Notes under the pieces: generated by a model | The model's database searches: none | Told to the model about the DNA's origin: nothing | Seen by the model: the letters and a program-made list of their open reading frames with translations, nothing else | Position numbers and translations under genes: made by a program | Assembly: GCA_026874595.1 (NCBI GenBank) | Contig: CM049306.1 | Coordinates: 9,755,019 to 9,819,018, forward strand | DNA: 64,000 bases | Origin: Sipunculus nudus | Taxonomy: Eukaryota > Annelida > Sipuncula > Golfingiida > Sipunculidae | Reading direction: 5' to 3' | In this document: one piece after another, positions 24,131 to 35,631 of the stretch | How the letters are laid out: each line of letters opens with the position of its first letter | Position numbering within the stretch: position 1 is the stretch's first letter

Positions 24131-26344
24131 TTTTTAGCTCCGCTGACTGTTAGTCATCTGAGTTATAGCGATCACCCTTTGTCCGTCGGCCGTCCAGCCA
24201 TCCGGCTGTCTGTCCATTTAACAGGGCACAAATTGTAACTGCCAGACCTGGAATCTTCTAACTTGACATCCAGGGAGGTCCATGCAAATTCTCCTTGAAA
24301 ACCTGGAATTAGGTCTCTGTTACCCATTATCTTTGAGCTATGGGGCTCCGAAGTACCACCCAGTATAATGGAAAATTTGATACAAAAGCTCAAGTATCTG
24401 GAGATCATGGAGTGTTTCATCAGTTTCTGCAGACTGGTGGCGCTACCTGTATTTTTTTTATTTTTTTTACGATTTTTTTTCTCTATTTTTGAGACCTTAA
24501 AAGATGCGGTCATCTGTTAACAGGGCACAAATCATAACAACTGGAACCAGAATCTTCTCTCTTAATAAGCAGGGAGGTCCATGAAAAGTCTCCTTAGAAA
24601 CCTAAAATAAGGTCTCTGTTACCCATATTCTTTGGGCTATGGGGCTCCGAAGGACACCCAGAATAATGAAAAATTTGATACAAAAGCTCCAGTATCTGAA
24701 CAATTAATGCATTGATAACCATGATTTTTGCATGGATATTGGTCATCGAATGTTTCATCACTTTCTGCAGACTGGTGGCGCCACCTGTATTTTCTATCTA
24801 GAATCTTCTATCTTGACATGCAGGGAGGCCCATTAAAAGTCTCTGTGGAAACCTGGGATTAGGTCCTTGTTACCCATAACCTCTGAGCTATAGGGCTTTG
24901 AAGTACCCCTAAGAACAAATAAAAAATTGATACAAAACCTCTAGTATCTCAACAAATAGTTCATTGATTGCCATGATTCTTTGCATGCATATTCATCATG
25001 GAGTATTTAATCAGTTCCTCCTGACTGGTGGTGCCACCTGTATTTTTCAAATTTTTTTATGATTTTTTCTTTCTATTTATAGAACTTAAAAGATGCAGTC
25101 ATCTGTTAACAGGGCCAAAATTGGTAACCATTGGACCTAGAATCTTCTATCTTGACATGCTGGGAGGTCAATTAAATATCTCCATGGAAACCTGAAATTA
25201 GGTCTCTTTTACCCATATTCTCTGAGCTATGAGGCTCAGTAGCCCCCCAAGAATATCTTAAAATTTGATACGAAAGCTCTAGTATCTCAACAAATTTTGC
25301 ATTGATTGCCATGATTCTTTGCATGCATATTCGTCATGGAGTGTTTCATCAGTTAAAATATAAACTTTATTTATTTTACATGGATTGTACAACTAGTTAT
25401 TATAACTAATATCAGGCACTCTCCATGGCTCGCATGTTGGCGCTCATTAGTCGGTAAGGGTGGAGGAAAACCGGAGGACCTGGAGAAAACCACCGACCTT
25501 GGACGGGCAACTTCAACCCACTCTCATAGCCACACCGGGGATGGAACCCAGGTCCACAGCGGAGAAAGCCAAGTGTTTTACCGCTCAGCTGTCCAGCTGT
25601 TTCATCAGTTCATGCAAACTGGTGGCGCCACCTGGATTTTTTCCAATTTTTATGCATTTTCTCTCTATTTTTGAGACCTTCAAAGATGCGGTCATCTGTA
25701 ATAGGACAGGGAGGTCAATGAAAAATATCCTTGGTAACCTGAAATTAGGCCTCTGTTACCCATATTCTCTGAGCTATGGGGCTCATAAGCATCCCTAGCA
25801 TAATTCAAAATTTGATACCAAAGCAGGGCACAAATTATAACCTTTTGACCTAGAATCTTCTAACTTAAAATCCAGGGAGGTCCATGAAAAGTCTCCTTTG
25901 GAACAGGAAATTAGGTCTCTGTTACCCATATTATATGAGCAATGGTGCCTAAAAGCACAGCCCAGAATATTTGAAAATTTGATACCAAAGTAGGGCACAA
26001 ATCATAACCATTAGACCCAGAATCTTCTCACTTGGCATCCTGAGAGTTTCTCAAAGGTCCTCCCCTCAAAACCTGAAATTGGTTCACTGTGACCTATATT
26101 CTCAGAGTTTTGGGGTATGTTTGAGCATCCCAGAAGTAATGAAAAATACACACAAATTGCCAGGTTCCTCAGGAAAGGCTGGTTGGTATTGTCATCAAAT
26201 TTGGTGTGCTAATGGGTCTAAATGAACTTGAGCTAATATGCATGAATGATGATGCAACTATATTATCTTATTAAGTTTCCTGTCCAAGGACATATTGTCA
26301 ACATGCCAGTCGGCTAAGCGTCATGACCCTTGGGTCACTTGTTT
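24131..26344 (+). mobile_element. family A repeat element with about 338-bp tandem core
   Basis: The head TTTTTAGCTCCGCTGACTGT is a variant of the A hairpin and is followed by GTCCGTCGGCCGTCC. Core units repeat ATCTTCTA(A/T)CTTGACAT, GGGAGGTC(C/A)AT, TAGGTCTCTGTTACCCATAT and CTGGTGGCGCCACCTG. The last motif occurs at about 24435, 24773, 25025 and 25619. The 338-bp spacing is restored when the SINE at 25342-25610 is subtracted. The tail carries CAGTCGGCTAAGCG, a GACCCTTGGGTC palindrome and ACTTGTTT. Its frames, both strands, are chance products. Confidence 0.8.
25355..25597 (-). mobile_element. tRNA-derived SINE with 13-bp target duplication
   Basis: TGTTTCATCAGTT occurs at 25342-25354 and again at 25598-25610, flanking 243 bp that interrupt a family A unit. 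On the minus strand it starts with a tRNA-like segment containing CTGAGCGGTAAAACACTTGG (A-box region) and GGTTCCATCCC (B-box-like). A conserved-looking body follows, with GTTTTCTCC and CTCCGGTTTTCC, and then an AT-rich tail. A frame at 25460-25798 crosses it and is not a gene. Target-primed LINE-dependent insertion is the known mechanism for such elements. The partner LINE is not in the window. Confidence 0.85.
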
Positions 26345-26579
26345 CTAATATTTATAATTTTTTTGGTGTTATGTCTGTGTCTCAGCTATGGTTCGATTCA
26401 GTTTCCTGAAACCCTGTGTGTTTATTGATTATGATTAGTTTTTCCAGTACCTGAAGACTGGTGGCGCAACCTGAAATTTTTTTCTGTTTTTTTTTTCTTT
26501 TTTTTTTGAGACTGCCAAATTATATCGATACTATCAGATTTGAACTGTGGTTTCATCTGTGTCCTGAAACCTTGTGTGT
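26345..26579 (+). repeat. family A-like core fragment
   Basis: It contains two degenerate units with CCTGAAACC(C/T)TGTGTGTTTATT and one CTGGTGGCGCAACCTG. Very similar wording precedes the D-type sequence at 47750-47780, suggesting the same A subtype. Confidence 0.55.
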
Positions 26580-26875
26580 TTATTAGGGCCCCGCATGAAT
26601 TAGCAGATGCCCTATATTAATCACCCTGTCCGTCTGTCTGTTTGTCTTCCTTTATGTCTGTCAATTTGTTTCTTGATGATAACTCCAGTTTGGATTGACA
26701 TGGATTTCAAACTTGACTTATATGCCACCTCTTATGCAAGAACTCTATTGATTTAGGGGTCATGAGGACAAGGTCACAGAACCTATCGGTACTTACATTC
26801 ATACATTCATACATAGTACAATGTAGTGGCAGCACCATTCAAGACTGGTGCTGCCAAGAAATTCTCAAACTTATG
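26580..26875 (+). mobile_element. family D fragment, short
   Basis: The head TTAGGGCCCCGCATG...GATGCCCTATATTAATCACCC and GTCCGTCTGTCTG is followed by less than one core unit (AACTCCAGTTTGGATTGACA, GGTCATGAGGACAAGGTCACAG). A segment with GGCAGCACC...GGTGCTGCCAAGAAAT at about 26828-26860 resembles a hairpin tail of the B type, so this may be a deletion derivative or a recombinant. Confidence 0.55.
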
Positions 26876-27253
26876 GTAAGTTCTATATTGTAAAAATTGT
26901 TTGTGGTGGGATATCACACACATAGGATTGACACCAGGCTTGGCAAACTACCTTTAGAATTGCTCACCCATTTAAAAGCAGAGAAATGAGAACCAAAGAC
27001 TAAATTGTTGTGTATTAGGGCCCTGGCCTAATGTATAAGATAAAAGCCACTTCCCAATTAGTCCAATTAGAAACCCCAAACCACTGCTGGCTGGACAATA
27101 AAAATACACTTCATCGGGCTAATGACCATTACATGATCTTAGATGTTTCTCAGTCTTGTTACATGTTACATGTGTGAGACTTATTCAGTGGCCATAGGTA
27201 TATATAGATATATATGAATATATAGGAATAATCCTGGGATACCAAGAAGATGT
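26876..27253. other. unassigned stretch
   Basis: No supported feature beyond a short ATAGGTATATATAGATATATA low-complexity patch near 27195. Confidence 0.4.
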
Positions 27254-27400
27254 ATGTATATGTCAGTTGGTCCAGACCGAATTCCAATCAGGATTTGGTC
27301 CGGCCTAATCCCTGATATGGATCCGGTCTGGCCTATGTCCCGACCAGATTCCGGATCAGGTTTTAGGTCAGTTAGTCATTCAGTCAGTGGTCCAGATCAG
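27254..27400. repeat. degenerate short repeats rich in GGTC(C/T) and GATC(A/C)GG
   Basis: Words such as GGTCCAGACCG, GGTCCGGCC, GATCCGGTCTGG and CCAGATCAGGATCTGG recur at about 15-25 base spacing in both orientations. The covering 60-codon frame is a by-product. Confidence 0.5.
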
Positions 27401-28426
27401 GATCTGGGCTTTGACATATATTTAACTCCTAATTAACACATAGAAATTTCTAATTTAAAGTGGTATAACTAAACTATACAGGATGCAGCCCAAAAAGTAT
27501 CATGCTCATGCTTGGATTTGTTGTTATGCACTGGTAGCAGACCAGTTGTCAATATCTGTGTGATGTTCAAATATCAATTGCATTGACTATAGCAGCTTCT
27601 GGTATGCACTCCACATGTTTTCTTTAACTGATGAAAGTACTCCTTAAAGTATTCATGAGTAAATTTGAAGTACTTCATACTCGTACTTAAGTACTGTTAT
27701 AAAAATAGCTAAAATATTCATTCCTGTACTCAAGTACTTAATACATACTCAGTACTCATACTCAAGTACTTTCATTTTACTCAGACCCAACTCTGCTTAG
27801 AGCAGTGTGTCATCATTCATATTTAACAATGAAGGTGTTCACTGGAATTAACTGACCAGGTTTAATTATTTGAGCAGTCTAAAAGTAAAAAAAAAAATAT
27901 TATGAAATAAATCAGGACCCACAACACTTAGCTATGATTCAATAATACAACTTTAAACATGTACTATAGTGTATTATATGTTTTCATGTAAAAACAACTT
28001 TATTGATTTAGGAAATTTGTTCCACAATACCCTTAACTTATTCACCTACAGTTATGGATTTTAGGCTTCCATTAACTATGTTGATCTGCATTGTTACAGA
28101 CAACCACAGAAAATACACAATTTGCAAGACCTGTGTTTATAGATGTCCCTCTGTCTTATTCAGTACATGTATGTTTTTTTATCTGTAGTTTTTTTACTTA
28201 CTCTATATAACTGAGGTATACTAGCACTAAGTCACTGATCATTTGATATGCAGTAGTCACCGATATCAATGGGTGCCTGATTATGCACTGAGGTGTGACG
28301 TTTTTTTTACCACATGACTGACATTCCCGTATTCTGTGCAGAATACATGCTGTCCGTAAGAACAATTGAAGATCCGTGTTTTCATGTATTTATACGGGTA
28401 CAAGTAGCCAGAAATGGTTCCTGGTT
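27401..28426. other. mostly unassigned; TACTCAAGTACTT cluster
   Basis: Between about 27655 and 27780, variants of TACTCAAGTACTT and AGTACTCATACT recur several times, a small low-complexity cluster built on the palindrome AAGTACTT. The rest is unassigned. Confidence 0.45.
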
Positions 28427-28545
28427 CTTGTTTATAGAGGTGCTGGTTATATCATGTTCTTACTTGTTTAAAGAGGGTCTAGTTATATCATGTTCTCACT
28501 TGTTTATAGAGGGTCTAGTATATCATGTTCTCTCTTGTATAGACA
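28427..28545. repeat. about 36-bp tandem repeat, three units
   Basis: TTTATAGAGG...GGT..TATATCATGTTCT repeats with ATATCATGTTC at about 28450, 28486 and 28519. Confidence 0.8.
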
Positions 28546-30546
28546 TTCCATCATTCACTTGATGTTGTTGTGCATGAATTAACATTTTCCCATTCTATGA
28601 TCACAAGTTATCAAAAAGAAAGTAAGAAAAATCTAAAAAATATGGTTAAATATGGGAGATCAAGTTTAAGATCTGATTTAAAGGTCTGGAATCCTTTATT
28701 TTACCAAGGCCATGTTTTGACCATTTATTTTATTTCACAGAAGCATAAAAAAAACAACACATCAGGTATTATTATATATCAGATATGATTGTGTTTTGAC
28801 AAAGCCCACAATACCTTAACGTCAGAGATGGTTTTTAGAGGGGATACAGGGGGGCCCTCTTTTTAAACTTGAAATAGAATGATATACACTTAATACTGAA
28901 AAGCAATGCCTGATTTTGCATCACACATTTTCCCTGGATTTCTGCATTATCAGAGTTGTGTATAAAAAGTCCACTCCCACTTCTGGTAAACTTGTTTACC
29001 CCTTCCCCCTTTTGTAAGATCCTGTTTCCACCCCTGATGATTATATGACTAGAACAGAGTGAAGATTTAGTAACATGCTATAACATATATACCACATATA
29101 CATAGAAACATTGGGTAATGTATAAGTTGTGTAAGTTTTATAAGGCTATTAATGCCAAAAGCTGCAGGAGTTGTATGTACTGTAAATTAGGTTGAGAAAG
29201 TTCTTGTATGGTGCATACAAGAGTGCTTATTTAATGAATGTTTGAAGTTTTTAAGTATGTATATGTGTGTGATAGATAGAGCACCTAGTAAATTGAATGA
29301 CAGGCTTGTAAATAATGGTGCCCAATGACTGGTTTGATTATCATTAAAATAAGCCAGCAAAAATGGCTGATAAATGTCTGATGATAAGCATTTTGGTTTA
29401 AGTTATGGTTGCTTTTTATAATAAGTAGATAGGCTGGCTGTCAAATATATCAGGATAGGGAAGGAAACCAGAAATAAAGCATGATGCTTCTACTGTGTCG
29501 GCCCACTCATGTCAGAGCATTCTGAGAAGAAAGTGTTTTTGAAGGCAGCTTTTGTTCGTGGTGGACTCATCCTCTGGTATAAACTTTCAGATTCTATGGC
29601 AGGAACCCAGAAAGCATGGATTTACAAGATAATGGTCCTCCCAAGCATATCTCAGGTTTTGTTACATGTAGTTTGTCACATGACAGATGCTAGAAGCAAA
29701 AAGGAAATAGAAAATCCTGTGTGCTAAAGTTGACAGCCAAAATGCATTAGCTGTCATTTAGATGACACTGCAGGCGGCTCAGCCCCCTTTGAGATATCGG
29801 GATTAATGTAAGAATTCTGTTCTTTACATGTTTAAAAGTCAACAGACAAATTGGAGCAGAAGAAAAGTTGATAATTACTTCACATTTTAACAGTCTGGAT
29901 GTGCTCTGTAATGAGTAGAAATGATGGATGCTTCCCAGAACCTTGAGGCCGGATGTCTTGCATGATCTGTGATGTATTACAGCTAGGACTTTCATAAAAA
30001 AAACCCTCTGACAGCTAAGCAGCTTAATGTTGTCATTCTTTTGAAGACCAGTGTTGAATGTGTTATTATATGCATGTAAACCTGGTTTCTGCTGGGTATG
30101 AGTCAGACAACCGTAATAAACCAGAATAATGTAATGGATTGTTGATGTGAACAATATAATCTTTAATTATAACAGTAAATGGATGAAGGTTCTGATTCAA
30201 TAACAATTTTATTATTTTTAACCATTGTTGCTTCATTATATTGTTAGTTTATGCAGTTTTGACAATTCCAAGTATTTCTGGAAAGGAATTCTTGTGAATC
30301 TAAGAACATAAAAATAGAATATTTGAATGAATTAGGCCGGCCAGCACATGTAATAATGTGGGTGACACATGTGTAAGGATGTTGATTTCCTCTGTACTCA
30401 AGCAGGAAATAGATTATATAGGACAGTTTATGGTTTAATAAGATATTTTTAAACATTGATATGTATAAACAAAAAAAAAAATTCTTACTCCATTGAAGTT
30501 GAAAAGAGTTACTGAAACAGTAGTTTGCATTGTTTGCCTATTGCTT
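28546..30546. other. unassigned stretch
   Basis: A minus frame of 135 codons (29747-30154) and shorter plus frames occur. None has a recognised domain and the stretch shows no repeat structure that I could detect. Confidence 0.4.
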
Positions 30547-30645
30547 CATGAAAACCAGTGGTGTGGTCATGGAAACCAGTGTGTGGTCATGAAAACCAGT
30601 GTGGTCATGGAAACCAGTGTGTGGCCATGGAAACCAGTGTGTGGA
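30547..30645. repeat. about 20-bp tandem repeat, five units
   Basis: Variants of GTGTGGTCATGGAAACCA recur five times, with indels changing the period between about 17 and 21. Confidence 0.85.
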
Positions 30646-30748
30646 ATATGTTTTTTTCTGGCTGATTATAAAGCATTATTAGTAAAATATTAATTTCCAT
30701 TTATATTTAAGCCTCCTCCTGAAGGACAGGGAGGTTTATGAACTTGTA

Positions 30749-32060
30749 GTTCCCCAGATAAAGTCGGGGGATACTATGTTTTCATACCGGTCCCGCCGCC
30801 GCTACCTCGGCTGCCGCCGCTGCATATAAATCTTGTTGGCACAATAACTCAAAAATATTTCACGGATCTGTACCAAACTTGGTATATGTATAGATATAGG
30901 TAAAAGGACGAGGCCTATTTAAAATGAGGTCATGACCTTGACTAGGAGAGTGTCCTTGACCTTGAATAGGTCGAATTTTGGGGAAAATCACACAAATTCT
31001 TAAATATCTCAAGAAATCTTGCATGGATTGAAAATCAAGTTGATGGAAGATCAGGGATAGGGTTGTCATGTTCAAGAAACTGGTGGTGCCACCTATTATT
31101 CTTTACTTGTTATCTTGCCATTTAATACTCCCAAAATTGCTACTTGACAGTACTGTGAGCATTATAAGTCAAAAACTAATGGACAGATTTTTTTATATTA
31201 TGCCTATACATAGATATGGGTTATGGGATGATGTTAATTAAAATTTGGGTCATGACCTTTTCTATGAGAGTGGCCTTGACCTTGAATATTGCCATATATG
31301 GTGAAGATCACACAAAATCATTAATATCTCAATAAGGGATGCATGGAATGGTCCAAAAATCAACTTGACCGAAGATCTTGGATAGTAATGTCATGTATAC
31401 CGGAAACAGGTGGCGCCACCTGTTATTCTTTTACTTGTTTTCGTGTAGTTTTACTGTTTAATACCCCCATCATTGCCACTTAACAGTTCTGTGAGCATTA
31501 TAAGTAAAAAACTAATGGACAGATTTCTTTCATATTATGCATATACATAGACATGGGTTATGGGATGATGTATAAATAAATTGGGGTCATGACCTTTACA
31601 ATGAGAGTGGCCTTGACCTTGAATATTGCCATATATGGTGAAAATCACACAAAATCATTGATATCTCAATAAGGGATGCATGGATTGGTCCAAAAATCAA
31701 CTTGACAGAAGATCTTGGATAGTGTTGTCATGTACCAGAAACTGGTAGCGCCACCTGTTATTCTTTTACTTGTTTTTGTGCCGTTTAATGCCCCATCATT
31801 GCCACTTAACAGTACTATGAGCATTATAAGTCAAAAACTAATGGACAGATTTCTTTCATATTATGCATATACATAGACATGGGTCAGGGGATGATGTATA
31901 TTGAAATTGGGGTCATGACCTTTTCCATGAGAGTGACCCTTTTCTATGAGTGTGGTCTGATATTAATTGTTGCTGAAGATAGGGGGCCTATTCTTAAAGG
32001 GGGTGGGATTAATTGTCTTGGGATACTATGGCACCTGCGGTGCCAAGAAATATCTAGTTT
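30749..32060 (+). mobile_element. family B repeat element, complete
   Basis: The head TCCCCAGATAAAGTCGGGGG is a short hairpin, followed by ATACTATG and a CCGCCGCC-rich block. Core units of about 315-334 bp repeat GAGCATTATAAGT (31155, 31492, 31810), GGTCATGACC(T/C)T, GACCTTGAATA and CTGGT(G/A)GCGCCACCT. The tail has CTTGGGATACTATG, the hairpin GGCACC-TGC-GGTGCC and the end ATCTAGTTT. A short minus frame inside is not a gene. Confidence 0.8.
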
Positions 32061-32879
32061 ATTTCTATATCCATATTTTGGTATTTTTTGTGGATGACAA
32101 AACCATTGATTTCAATTAAAATATTTTTTCTTTGCTTTGACATTTTGTGTTTGTGTGTTAGTTCTCCAATATGGCTGATAATCTGAAATTTGGGCACAAT
32201 ATAAGTCCTGTCACAGATTTGCACCTGATATTTATTTTACCTTAATAACCTATTATTGCTAAGTTGTGGGCATCGGGGGTAGGCTTCCAGTGGTCTCTTA
32301 GTGATTGTATACATCTAGTTCTATGTTGTACCAACAGAATATCAAATAAATAGAAATAATCGGCAGATATTTGGCAGATCTGATATCATTTATAAGTGTT
32401 TACTTTGATTTACCGGTATCATATGAGATTTATTATTATTTTTACTTCTATTCTTTTGCCCTTTCACTTTTCTTCATGGATTTGGCATCTTATTCATGTA
32501 GGTTTTGTTTTCATGATTATTTCTCTTTCACAAATATTGCAGATTTGAAACCCTCACAAAAAAACAGCAACTACAGTATCTGAACATGTTTATCTCCTGA
32601 TCAAGGAGCATGAATGAACATCATCTTCTTCACTCTCTCCTGTATTTCATACAGTTATCTTCTTGATCTCTATTCAGTTTCATCAGTCTTCAAATAATAT
32701 AAATACCCATAAAATGTTGAACCCTGTACCTCTCTACTCCAGTATGATTTTTACATAAATGTCACAGGTGGCTCATGTAAGTGTCAGAGTTTGTATGTTA
32801 TAATTCCTTAACAACAATCCTGACGTATATATCTGTTAACATATTTATGAATGTATTACTTTAATGTCAAATAAAAGAT
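32061..32879. other. unassigned stretch with a possible MITE end
   Basis: Bases of about 32535-32577 (AAACCCTCACAAAA...CAGCAACTACAGTAT) match the right end of the element at 19131-19583. Nothing else was recognised. Confidence 0.35.
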
Positions 32880-32938
32880 GATCTCTCTTTCTCTTTCTTT
32901 CTCTTTCTTTGTCTCTCACTTTGTCTCTCTCTCTCTCA
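32880..32938. repeat. CT-rich microsatellite
   Basis: A run of CTCTTTCTCTTTCTTT and CTCTCTCTCTC blocks. Confidence 0.9.
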
Positions 32939-33236
32939 TCTTTTAACAGTGAATAACTAAGAAGACTACAAAATTTAGAGTTCTTGAGAAATATATTGAA
33001 TTTTTTTGCCAACACGGAGAAAAAACTTTAAAAACTATATACTTTTGACAAATATGTGTATAATAGAATATTTTCATGACCTGAACAAAAAGATAACTCA
33101 TATGGTTAGTAATGTAAATATTAGTATTGTTCTTCAAGAAGAAAATATGATCTGTTTAATGTTAACAAAAATTGGTATCTATGCATCTCACAAAGACTGC
33201 ACATAGGGAAAAATGTCAAATATCTCTATCACATAT

Positions 33237-35003
33237 AACTAGAATTTGGGTAGTCAACAAGTGACTACGTGTATCCGCGGAAATCAGAGTGGGACAGGTG
33301 ATATGAGGCATGGATTGAGTAACAAGGGGAAATAGAGTGAGGTGTGTTGCATATTAGCATGGATGTCTGCAGCCGAAATGTGTATGTAGGTTGTGCCACC
33401 TACCACAAAATCCAGAAAGCTATCAAAGTTGTGTACAAATGCAAAAAGTCAAACCACTGCTGAGATATGAGTGATTTTATCCCACGGCAGACAAACAGAC
33501 AGATGCTGTGCAAAAATGGTTGCAAGTGGCACCACCAGGTTTGCTTATGATAAAGAGCTATGTGAGATCTATACACATGCAAAATTTTGGCCCAATCAGC
33601 CAAACGGTTCCCGAGATATGAGCTTGGGATGTCTGCAGCATAAATGTGAATGTAGGTGGCGCCACCTGTCATAAAATAAAAAAAACTGTCCAGGATGTAT
33701 ACACATGCAAAATTGCAGGTGGATAAGTCCAACCAGTGCAGAGACACGAGTGATTTTATCCCAAGGCAGATGAACAGATGGAGGCTGTGCAAAAATGGTT
33801 GCAGGTGGTGCACCATTTTTAGCTCAGCTGACTGTAAGTCATCTGAGCTATAGTGATCACTCATTGTCCGTCCTTCCTCTGTCCGTCCGTCTGTCCATTA
33901 ACCAGGCACAAATCAGAACCGCTGGACCTAGAATATTGTAACTTGACATTCCAGGGAGGTCCATGAAAAATCTCCTTGGAAACCAGAAATTAGGTCTCTG
34001 TTATCCATATCCTTCGAGCTATGTGGCCCCAAAGTACCCCCCGGAATAGTCAAAAATTTCATACAAAAACTTCAATATCTCATTAACTACATCACTGATG
34101 GTCATGATTTTTTGCATACAAATTGATCATGAGATGTTTCATCAGTTTCTGCAGACTGGTGGCGCCACCTGTGTTTTTAGCTTTTTACAAATTGTTTTCT
34201 CTATTTTTGAGACCTTTAAAAATGTGAACACCTGTTGAAAGGGCACAAATAGTAAAGACAAGACCTAGAATCTTCATTCTTGACACAGTGAGAGACCTAT
34301 GAGAAGTCTCCATGGAAACCTGAAATAAGGTCTATGTTACCCATATCCTTCAAGCTATAGAACTCCGAAGTATCCCTCAGAATAATGGAAAATTTGATAC
34401 AAAAGCTGAAGTATCTGAACAACTAATGCAGAGATCACCATGATTCTTTGCATGGATATTGACCATTAAGTGTTTTCATTAGTTTCTGCAGACTGATGGA
34501 GCCACCTGTATTTTTTTAAAGTTTATGCATTTTTCTCTATTCTTGAGATATATAAATACAGACACAATCTTGGAGTGTTGGTTAATCTGTTTGATGCTTC
34601 AGTTGAATGGGTATATACTACCATTCAGATGATAAAATTTCCTTTTGCGAATCTCTTCCCAGTCAGCTGAGCATCATGACCCATGGGTCACTTGTTTATG
34701 TATGTTATAAAGCTATCCAAGGGCTACATTTGTGCAATTTTTTTTTCCGGATTGGTCAAACGGTTCCTGAGATATATGGGTTAATGTGTCAAGACAGACG
34801 CACAGATGGATGCACTGGAGAGAGGAAAGGTCAGAGGTCAAAACAAAATCGGGGGGCAGCAGTTCACATGTGACCTGAACATAATCCAGGGTTTCTTAAA
34901 ATTCTGCCCAGCGGTTACGGAGGAGTTCTCCAGACAACTACGTAGCAGCGACGGCGGTGGGCTGAAAACATAGTATCCGCGAAACTGTTTTAGCGGATAC
35001 AAT
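33237..35003 (-). mobile_element. family C repeat element, minus, interrupted by family A
   Basis: On the minus strand the head (35000 downward) is the hairpin GTATCCGC (35000-34993) with GCGGATAC (34980-34973), followed by ATG and a CCGCCGTCG block. The tail has GCGGATAC again (33278-33271), the hairpin GTAGTC/GACTAC and the end ATTCTAGTT (to 33237). Core units carry GGTGGCGCCACC (33655-33667) and GGTTGTGCCACC. The element is split at about 33817-34697 by a plus-strand A element. The uninterrupted text at 36660-36700 shows the original join. Confidence 0.75.
33817..34697 (+). mobile_element. family A repeat element, nested inside family C
   Basis: The head TTTTTAGCTCAGCTGACTGT...AGTCATCTGAGCTATAG is followed by TGTCCGTCC. 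The core has two to three units, with GGTGGCGCCACCT at 34158-34170. The tail arm AGTCAGCTGAGC (34661-34672) is the reverse complement of the head arm GCTCAGCTGACT. The palindrome TGACCCATGGGTCA and the end CTTGTTT follow. Both ends are sharp because the host C sequence is known from 36640-36700. Confidence 0.85.
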
Positions 35004-35631
35004 AATATATATTAGGCCAGCATTTACCATTAAATGTGCACCATTCAGTCACAAATCATTGAAAAATATTTTGCTTTACCGTAATGATTAAGTGGTCATT
35101 ATTTATATTTTTCTCACAGTAACACTGATGGCTATAACATTTCAAATCTGCATTAATTCTGGAGTATGTGACCCCATCATGGAGAGACATTACATCAATA
35201 ATAAATGTTTAAACAGGGAAGCGCTAGTAACAACACAGTTTAAATTGTAAGCGCATCACACTAACTATCAGAGCATTAATAAATTATAGGCATTATTAGA
35301 TTTGTATTTAGATTAATGATGATGTACAAGTAATCACCAGCCATGAAACAATGGATCAGCACATCCTAGTTACTGGTTAATGGTCAGAGTGAGATGCAAT
35401 AATCAGTAATAATTCACACTGTTCAGCAGATGCAGATGTTAAGACCATGCACACAATAGCTTACACCAATAAGTTTAGTATATGTACTGTACAAATAAAA
35501 CATGACAGTACTGTTCAGATATTGAGCTGATAAAACCCCCTACACCCTTTCTCCCTTTGGACAAACTTTTTCAATAAATACATATTCACTTTTGGTTATT
35601 CCTGTTCAAGATCAGGAGAGATTTTTTAGCG
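35004..35631. other. unassigned stretch
   Basis: No supported feature. Confidence 0.4.

Noticed and set aside
29747-30154. 135-codon minus-strand frame
   Set aside because: No recognisable domain or conserved motif, and length is within chance for AT-rich sequence of this size.
33400-33864. 154-codon minus-strand frame
   Set aside because: It lies wholly within family C core units and crosses the A insertion junction; similar short frames recur in other C copies.
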